A stretch of 64,000 bases of DNA, from contig BSBM01000150.1 of NCBI GenBank assembly GCA_027924585.1, positions 19,636,001 through 19,700,000 on the forward strand, written 5' to 3'. The notes beneath the pieces are model-generated. The model saw nothing but the letters and a program-made list of their open reading frames with translations, made no database searches and had not been told where the DNA came from. Position numbers and translations under genes: made by a program. The DNA comes from Larix kaempferi. Lineage: Eukaryota > Streptophyta > Pinopsida > Pinales > Pinaceae. Shown piece by piece: positions 56,756 to 64,000 of the stretch. Position 1 is the first letter of the stretch, and every line of letters starts with the position of its first letter.

Positions 56756-57316
56756 TGAGAGAACAACATGTACAGCATGTCAAACACAAGGGACAAGAGA
56801 CACAAAGCATTTCATCGGGGAAAAACATAAAGGTGAAAAACCCCGCAACTTCCTCGGAGATAGAATAAGCACCAATACAAAGATCACAAAGATGAAACCC
56901 CAAAATATAGATGTCTCCAACAGTTCTTCCTCTAGGCTCCTCCACTTGTGCACACTCCTCTCTCTCAACTATGCGAGTTGGATGTGTGAGTGAATGAGAA
57001 AATATAGTGGTGCAACCACTCTATTTATACTTTAAATTAACTTGACCTGTCTTTTATCCTAACTGGGTCGACCCCCTAGGGGAGTCTAATAACCCTTCCA
57101 CTTAACACATACTAGGCCGACCCCTCTAAGGAGGTCTAATAACCCATCAAATATAAGTTACGACACTTACAATAAAACTTGTGACACTTGCAAATACAAA
57201 TGACGACACCTCCAAACGGAGGAATAAGAACATCTCTGTCGGGGATACAATAAAGTACAAATGTAATACATACAATATAAAAGTGAATAATATCTTCTGA
57301 AGTTACAGATAGTACA
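56756..57316 (-). repeat. Probable solo LTR (561 bp)
   Basis: On the minus strand it begins TGTACTATCTG and ends TTCTCTCA. It contains TATAAATAGAG (about 57030) about 290 bp in, like a copia promoter, with GT-rich downstream sequence typical of LTRs. Flanks are TTAAC (56751-56755) and TTAAG (57317-57321), an imperfect 5-bp duplication, which favours a solo LTR. A purine run on its right (minus strand AAGAGGGAG) could instead be a PPT of a truncated element. Confidence 0.6.
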
Positions 57317-57867
57317 TTAAGACTCCCTCTTAACTAGAAAGGTATTCTCTTGACACAGGCGTGTTGATGCCTCGGTTGTGCAGGTTAGATGCAAAAGGTG
57401 TTGGAATGTTCCAAGACACTCAATAGAGGAAGAAAACCCAAGTTGAAAGGCTTCAAAGTACCCTGCACAAGGGCAATTCTATCCCCAACTTGTTTGGTGT
57501 GGTGATCCCCCATGGATATTAGGCCTCCGTGATGAGTCCAATTTTCAGGTATTTGATAAACCTTTTTCCCGCAGTCAAGCTCAAGCAATGGCGAAGAAAC
57601 ACACTCATTTGTGGGAAAAATGTTTTACTTTAATTATTTAATGAAATTGTTTTTGATGATTATTCTTGTATGTTAAAATGCATATTCAATAAACTAATTA
57701 TGTGGAAACCAAGCGTGATTGAGTAGGTTCAGGGGCATTAAAGGATGAACGCATAGAAGACTGAGGGATCACCAAGCTCGGCACCTTGTTTCCTGATTTA
57801 TAGAGAATGCACTCCTGGTCAAAGAGAATCGGCATTTAGACAGTTAGTTAGGATCAGCATTAAGAAT

Positions 57868-57875
57868 TATATAAA
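57868..57875 (+). promoter_or_regulatory. TATA box of the LTR
   Basis: TATATAAA, in the right LTR CATATAAA (about 61781-61788). It is 338 bp into the LTR, directly upstream of the conserved hairpin. Confidence 0.55.
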
Positions 57876-57879
57876 TATG

Positions 57880-57902
57880 GACCTCTCGAGTAGCGAGAGG
57901 TC
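57880..57902 (+). repeat. Conserved hairpin just after the TATA box
   Basis: GACCTCTCG pairs perfectly with CGAGAGGTC around the 5-nt loop AGTAG. In the right LTR (61793-61815) the stem is identical and only the loop differs (GGTAG). The expected transcription start lies within or near it. Confidence 0.8.
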
Positions 57903-58576
57903 TCTGTTGACATTTTGGAGAAACATTGTTTTACATGTTTGCACTCTTGAGATAATTCTGAATTACAGACCTTTGTGAAGACATGGAGTTTATATTTTAA
58001 TGGAAGATTGATGTTAATTCCCAGTCAATGTCTATAAGTTTTGTTCCCTCCTGAGTACGGGTTGGAGAGGGCCCCTTCAACACGTAAGTCAGGGGATTTC
58101 CATTTTTCAGGTATTTTCCGGTTATGAGTTTTACAATGATGAAAATTTATATCGCACATGGAAGCGTTTGAATGATGCATTGATTCTGTAGTAATTTATA
58201 ATACATTCTATAGTTCAGCAATATGGTTTCAGTAGTCCTGTAGCTGCTTTCTTCCAAACACACATTTTAACAAACGATTGCATCTATATTAGCTTTGCTT
58301 TCAAAAGTCATGGTTTAGATCTGAGGTTTATGAATGTTTCCCATCATGATTGATTACTCTGACTTCTTAGTAAATAGATGTGTAGCATGAAACGATCACA
58401 CTTCAATCTTAGTTTTGGTATTTAAGCGATTTAGATCAGAACTCTAGTTTTATGCATAAAGTAATTACAGACATTGTTTTCTCCAATATTAGAATAGATC
58501 TGTTATGGCATTTCACTTTCTAGATTTACCATTCTGCATTGAGTAAATTCATAGGATTATCTCTTTCACTTTTAAC

Positions 58577-58684
58577 ATTTTAATTCTTTAAAATAGATTT
58601 ACTGCTTTTAGTATTTTAATTCTTTAAAATAGATTTACTGCTTTTAGTATTTTAATTCTTTAAAATAGATTTATTGCTTTCCAG
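58577..58684 (+). repeat. 36-bp tandem repeat, three units, in the LTR
   Basis: Unit ATTTTAATTCTTTAAAATAG plus 16 bp, three times; present as well in the right LTR at 62490-62597. Confidence 0.9.
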
Positions 58685-58896
58685 TATTTAATTCCCTAGT
58701 ATAACCAGTTTTACATATTGAGTAGGAAACACTTAGAACATCAATACCGACACCCAACTACGACAAAGATTATCCTATAAGAGCACAGATAGTGCCTGCA
58801 CCTCTAAAGTTTGTACATCCCCCAGGTTGACATTTAAAGTAGGCTCTTAGTACAGTTGCCCTCATTAGGCTTCCATATTGGGAGCTCACCACTTTT

Positions 58897-58914
58897 TGGC
58901 GCCGTTGGGGGATT
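58897..58914 (+). promoter_or_regulatory. Primer binding site (TGGCGCC type)
   Basis: TGGCGCCGTTGGGGGATT, five bases after the left LTR. It resembles the Asp-tRNA-type PBS of Athila/Tat elements, with changes after position 11. Confidence 0.8.
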
Positions 58915-59161
58915 AAAAGAGGCAAGTACAGGAATGATGGAAAAGATAGGTGCGGAAAGACAGCAAGTAAGGCTACATAATATTCCACGATTTTGCATAT
59001 AAGAAACCGCTCGGAATTCCCGAGAAGCAACAGACCAAAGCTAATGCGCTCACTCATCCAGCATTGCAATCCTCGATCCTGTAGGTAGAGCCCCGACTAG
59101 TTGAAGGTATAAACCATATTCCAAAGTTCTGGTTTTGTCTGATTATAAAGAAGATTCTAAA

Positions 59162-61321
59162 ATGACAAAGGGTTTCAAGAAAAGTGAATCGGAAGATCAC
59201 AGCTCCATTTATCAGAGCCCGAGAGTCCTGCACATAATTCGCAATTCAGGATGGATGCCTTTCATCCTTGGACTGAGAGGATACGATACAGGGGTAGCTC
59301 AGGAGTTCACAAGAAACCTAAAACATATCAAAGATGAACAGTATGTCACCCGAGTAAAAGGGTTGCGTATAAAATTGGATGAGGACATGATTTCCAAATA
59401 CACTGGTCTTCCAATGGGCTTGCATTGGAGCAGCAGTGATAGGGAATCAAACAACACAACAAAAGCATCATTCTTTGAACAAGGGGAAGCTTATGATGAG
59501 GACAAAAATGGAGTCAAAATATTCTCCATGCCAGCACCATGGGATGAAATGGCTGCAATTGTCCAGAGGTACATTACTTGCACTAGAAGGTTAAGTTATG
59601 TTCCCATTTTCCATTTCCATATTTTGGAACTTCTTAGGAACAGGAGTCACATTTCAGCAAACAACAACATTAGCATTCCATTTTACCTGCTCCAATCCCT
59701 AGTGGAAATGAGTAGGAAGGTGGCTAAGGGAAAAGAGGATGCTTTGGCCCATCATGGGCTGATCAAACTAATAGTTGGTGAGGAACTAAAAGCATAGATT
59801 CTAGAGCTCTCTTGGGAGGAGTTCATATTGGTATCTGTTGAGGACGTTCAGAGAATGAAGACTACACCCTTGCCACCAGAATAAAAAAGTAAGACCACAT
59901 CTGTATCAGGGGAAAAAAGAAAAATTGACTTGGACAGTGTGGCCGACACCTTGGTAAAAATAAAACACTCAAGAGAGGACTCCCCCAAATCAGATCCAGA
60001 TATTCCTACCAGTAGTTAGGGGACGTAGAGGCGCAACAAAAGATTCACACAGGTATCTAAAGTCCAAGTCTCCAAGGAGGAAGAAAGGGAACCCAGCCCC
60101 CTAGTTACGAATGTGTCTGATGATGACATTGATCCTTTTATAGATCAGAAGGATCCAACTACAGATGAAGAAGAGGAAGAACAAGAGGAAATGAATGAAG
60201 AAGAAGAATGGGATGAAGAAGAAGAAATGGATAAAGAAGAAGAGAAGGGCTTACAAAATCAAGGAAACCTCCAGGGGAATCCTCTAGAACATAATGAAAA
60301 CCCTGAGGTCGTTACCCAACTCACTAAGGCTCGGGAATAATTGGAAAGGCTCAAAAATGAGTTGGCAACGTTAAGAATTGGGCTGGGAAGCCAGCCCACA
60401 CCTCCCCCATTCTCAGCTGAGAAGACACAAATCCTGAAGATGCATCATGCATAAGAGCTATGGCTGGCTAAGTAGAAGAATTCAGCGCTTCAAGAAAAAT
60501 TAGCCGAGGCACAAAACGAATTAGCCAAAAAGGACCAGGAGATTACCAAATTAAATGACGTTTTGGCCACCACTACTGACATATATGATAGACTGCGGGA
60601 CCTTAGACTGCCATCGACAGTATATGCAGTTTATATACAGGAGAAATGGGGCAAATTCCAGCTCGAGAGGTTGAAGCAAGGGCTCCCTATAGAGATAAGC
60701 ACTCCCAAAGAGTTTATGGATGCATGTTTGAACTCCACAGAGCTAGAGAAGGACCAATTGAGTGAATTCTTCTTGCATAATTTCGTAGTTTCTAGCTCGC
60801 CCAACTGGTCGCCAAACTCGTATGTGGGTGATTTCCAGTTAAGGGCATTATGTTCGTGGATGAACCATGAAATTGAGCGAGCCTAGGACTACCATCTCTA
60901 TGTCGCATCCAAATGGGAAACCCCATTAATGGTCAGACCAGAGCCAACTCACCCTGAAGGGATAATCTATAACCATAGGATCCTCACCCAGGATGAGGAA
61001 CTGATACCCATTCTCGTTGCAAAACAACAGAAGGCTGTGACTCATTTTGACATTACACTCCGAAGCACACAGAAGGAAGTTAATGAGTCCATTAAGGAAA
61101 GGTGGAGCAGGGTGGCAAATGATTTGAAGAAAAGAGAAATCCACTCTCCCCTCAGGCTTGATGATGCTCTTTTCAAAACCACACTCTACAAAGAATCCCT
61201 GGAAAGAAATCAACTCAGATGGATCGGGATGAGGCTGAATCCCCCATTCTTTCTTTCCCCAGTCATCAAGGAAAAAATTAATGAAGAGGAAAAGAGGAGG
61301 GCATGGGCATGGGAGGACTAG
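59162..61321 (+). pseudogene. 720-codon ORF of the LARD element with eight internal stops
   Basis: From ATG 59162 to TAG 61319 one frame persists over 2160 bp with no frameshift. Internal stops are at 59795, 59882, 60017, 60026, 60338, 60452, 60473 and 60884. The first 210 residues resemble the 'putative plant transposon protein' type (PF20167-like, tentative): YVTRVKGLRIKLDEDMISKY, then PAPWDEMAAIVQRYITCTRR, then NNISIPFYLLQSLVEMSRKV. A basic stretch, a very acidic tract (DEEEEEQEEMNEEEEWDEEE, about residue 340), a coiled coil (EKLAEAQNELAKKDQEITKL) and a C-terminal part with EKWGKFQLERLKQGLP and RKREIHSPLRLDD-type phrases follow. No enzymatic motif is seen. Its role is unknown. Confidence 0.65.
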
Positions 61322-61433
61322 AATTTTGGATATCACAGGCAGGCAGGGATACCTAGGGTGGTAGCATGGGATATCAGGGAGGTCATCGACGAATTTAATA
61401 AGTCACCCAAGGATGGGTGAATCCTTCAAGTAT

Positions 61434-61442
61434 GGGAGAGAA
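61434..61442 (+). promoter_or_regulatory. Polypurine tract of the LARD element
   Basis: GGGAGAGAA directly before the right LTR. Confidence 0.75.
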
Positions 61443-62803
61443 TGATGAGTCCAATTCTCATGTATTTGATAAACCTTTTTCCCGCAGTCAAGCTCAAGCA
61501 ATGGCAAAGAAACACACTCATTTGTGGGAAAAATGTTTTACTTTAATTATTTAATGAAATTGTTTTTGATGATTATTCTTGTATGTTAAAATGCATATTC
61601 AATAAACAAATTCCATGGAAACCAAGCGTGATTGAGTAGGTTCAGGGGCATTAAAGGATGAACGCGTAGAAGACTGAGGGATCACCAAGCTCGGCACCCT
61701 GTTTCCTGATTTATAGAGAACGCACTCATGTTCAAAGAGAATCGACATTTAGACAGCTAGTTAGGATCAACATTAAGAATCATATAAATATGGACCTCTC
61801 GGGTAGCGAGAGGTCTCTGTTGACATTTTGGAGAAACATTGTTTTACATTTTTGCACTCTTGAGATAATTTTGAATTACAGACCTTTGTGAAGACATGGA
61901 GTTTATATTTTAATGGAAGATTGATGTTAATTCCCAGTCAACGTCTATAAGTTTCGTTCCCTCCTGAGTATGGGTTGGAGAGGGCCCCTCCAACACGTAA
62001 GTCAGGGGATTTGCATTTTTCAGGTATTTTACGGTTATGAGTTTTACAATGATGAAAATTTATATCACACATGGAAGCGTTTGAATGATGCATTGATTCT
62101 GTAGTAATTTATAATACGTTCTGTAGTTCAGCAATATGGTTTCAGTAGTCCTGTAGCTGCTTTCTTCCAAACATACATTTTAACAAATGATTGCATCTAT
62201 ATTAGCTTTGCTTTCAAAAGTCATGGTTTAGATCTGAGGTTTATGAATGTTTCCCATCGTGATTGATTACTCTGACTTCTTAGTAAATAGATGTGTAGCA
62301 TGAAATGATTGCACTTCAATCTTAGTTTTGGTATTTAAGCGATTTAGATCAGAACTCTAGTTTTATGCATAAAGTAATTACAGACCTTGTTTTCTCCAAT
62401 ATTAGAATAGATCTGTTATGGCATTTCACTTTCTAGATTTACCATTTTGCATTGAGTAAATTCATAGGATTATCTCTTTCACTTTCAGCATTTTAATTCT
62501 TTAAAATAGATTTACTGCTTTTAGTATTTTAATTCTTTAAAACAGATTTACTACTTTTAGTATTTTAATTCTTTAAAATAGATTTATTGCTTTCCAGTAT
62601 TTAATTCCCTAGTATAACTAGTTTTACATATTGAGTAGGAAACCCTTAGAACATCGATACCAACACCCAATTGCGACAAAGATTATCCTACAAGAGCACA
62701 GATAGTGCCTGCATCTCTAAAGTTTGTACGTCCCCCGGGTTGACATTTAAAGTAGGCTCTTAGTACAACTTCCCTCATTAGGCATCCATATTGGGAGCTC
62801 ACC
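61443..62803 (+). repeat. 3' LTR of the 57.5-62.8 kb element
   Basis: 1361 bp, followed by the CTCCG duplication. It retains hairpin and 36-bp units. Confidence 0.9.
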
Positions 62804-62808
62804 ACTCC

Positions 62809-63575
62809 GCTGGCACTCTAAGAGTAAATAAGTTGACCTATAAGATCAGTTTTCTAGTCAAGGAAAACCAAGGTGTGGATATGGTAAAACAAAGCTAACC
62901 TAACCTATTTTAGAAAATGCGAACTAGTCTAAGTCAGTCCTGTTCTAAAATGAAAGCTTGATCTTGTGGAGATTAACCTTGGGGTGTGGTGAATAAGTAA
63001 ATTGCAACCTTTCACAGAAATGATTTTAGTTGTTTCACTTATTAATTTAAATCACTATCTATTAATGAAAATTAAGAGACAATAATTCAAATGTTTAAGC
63101 CTGTTCAAGATAAATCTGTAAACACTTTGCTAAATGAAAAATTAACAATAATTATTGTGCCATGAATCACTTGCAGAAATCGATAAAGAAAGTATTTAAA
63201 TTGAAGAAATTCAATCAAATATTTTCATGCATACATCAGTTATACAGAAAAATCAATACAACATATTTATGCATTCATTAAATATCTAACAAGAGATCAT
63301 GTATATATCGGATGATAATCTGGAATATAAAAATCAGAAATTCTCAAAGAAATTTGAGTAACAACCAGAAGATGGATCCAAAGATAACATTACTGTATTA
63401 AGATGCCTTGTACCAAAATTACAATGAATCTGGCTACAGAGTATCCCCAGTCTTATCTTCTGTTGAATTAAAATTCCAAAGATTCCAACCCCTCACCAAG
63501 AGAGGTATTCTTCCTTAAATAAAAATATTACAACGGAGTACAATGAAAAATTTCCAAAAGATAGGGATCCCAAAA
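62809..63575. other. No gene seen
   Basis: AT-rich flank between the LARD element and the edge ORF. I see no feature. Confidence 0.5.
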
Positions 63576-64000
63576 TCACGAATGAGTCTCTTGGGCCAGA
63601 AAATCCTGCCACTTATCATATATCTCTAACAATTCATCTATGTTTGGATAGTTGATAGATTCTAGGCCTATCTGGGCATTACATATGTTGTTCTCCATAT
63701 CATGCTTGGTGAGTTTATGCCAAGTACGACGGTAGAAATGGATTTTTCTCTCAAAGGAAAGCGGTTTCCTGATCAACACATCCATGTGATCAATGCCGAC
63801 TGCTTCAATAGCCTGGATCTACTGGGAAGTTTCTTCACGTTCACGCTCCACTTCTTCCATCTTACATTTAGGTGGAAGGGCCTTCAAAATAGGATCCATG
63901 TATGGGAGATGTAGAGCTTCCATGATATTATCAGCTGCATACCAACATCGAGTGCAAAGTTCTTTGGATTTTCTGATGATCTCTTCAGCGGAGTCATTGA
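63576..64000 (-). pseudogene. Partial ORF running off the right edge
   Basis: A minus-strand frame enters from beyond 64000 and ends at TGA 63578-63576 after about 141 codons, with one in-frame TAG (near 63818). The phrases are CTRCWYAADNIMEALHLPYM, an acidic EEVEREREE stretch, FERKIHFYRRTWHKLTKHDM and IDELLEIYDKWQDFLAQ. Helical and charged; no family recognised. The composition resembles ORFs of plant non-autonomous LTR elements, which is my best guess. Confidence 0.4.

Larger units (their letters stand above)
57530..58891 (+). repeat. 5' LTR of the 57.5-62.8 kb element
   Basis: 1362 bp. It includes TATATAAA (57868-57875), a 9-bp-stem hairpin at 57880-57902 and three 36-bp tandem units at 58577-58684. 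Confidence 0.9.
57530..62803 (+). mobile_element. Complete 5.27-kb non-autonomous LTR element (LARD-type)
   Basis: LTRs at 57530-58891 and 61443-62803 (about 1362 bp, differing by a few percent by eye) start TGATGAGTCC and end CTCACCA. The 5-bp duplication CTCCG lies at 57525-57529 and 62804-62808. A TGGCGCCGTTGGGGG primer site follows the left LTR and GGGAGAGAA precedes the right one. The PBS type (TGGCGCCGTTG) is usual in Athila/Tat gypsy elements. There is no Gag-Pol; the interior holds one ORF of another kind. It inserted about 210 bp from the solo LTR. Confidence 0.92.

Noticed and set aside
60926-61336. Minus-strand frame opposite the LARD ORF
   Set aside because: Shadow of the in-frame plus-strand ORF, which continues from 59162.

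Overview
This window looks like nuclear DNA of a seed plant with a large, repeat-rich genome, possibly a gymnosperm (inference). It is AT-rich. It contains plant-type LINEs (endonuclease, RT, zf-RVT, RNase H), Ty1/copia-type LTR elements with the TGGTATCA(G/A)AGC primer site, LTR elements without polymerase, a TRIM, a SINE-like insert and spliceosomal intron borders. I see no bacterial, organellar, rRNA or tRNA genes, and no host gene that looks intact. Almost every coding trace is a transposon ORF or a decayed gene.

Layout. 1-7.2 kb: AT-rich DNA, (TA)n tracts, a degenerate ORF1-like remnant (2.2-3.4 kb) and a 557-bp tandem duplication (5.76-6.82 kb). 7.2-11.2 kb: 5'-truncated LINE A on the minus strand. 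11.46-19.93 kb: a nest in which an ORF1-only retroposon with an 18-bp target duplication abuts plus-strand LINE B, whose endonuclease region is split by a complete non-autonomous copia-type element (13091-16023). 19.9-23.2 kb: no genes, one 24-bp hairpin. 23.2-35.2 kb: three blocks of an unusual palindrome-rich repeat family with inverted copies, minisatellites, a SINE-like insert and an LRR-like remnant. 35.6-37.4 kb: another ORF1-like remnant and a LINE 3' end.

37.95-50.19 kb (minus strand) holds the most gene-like locus: a multi-exon decayed gene of a family I do not recognise. It encodes a long N-terminal region, a weakly methyltransferase-like region and three C-terminal FCP1/NIF-like (HAD phosphatase-fold) modules. 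A 280-bp TRIM sits in one of its exons. A 6.2-kb copia element (43879-50083) sits a few bases after its probable start codon. Palindrome-family repeats flank the locus at 50.3-52.8 kb.

53.2-64 kb: a degenerate retroelement-type ORF (minus), a probable solo LTR (56756-57316), a complete 5.27-kb non-autonomous LTR element (57530-62803) with 1.36-kb LTRs and one 720-codon frame carrying eight internal stops, and an edge-truncated ORF (minus).

The genes do not form a pathway; the window records successive insertions. The most novel-looking items are the palindrome-rich family, the FCP1-triplet gene, the ORF1-only retroposon and the very small TRIM.
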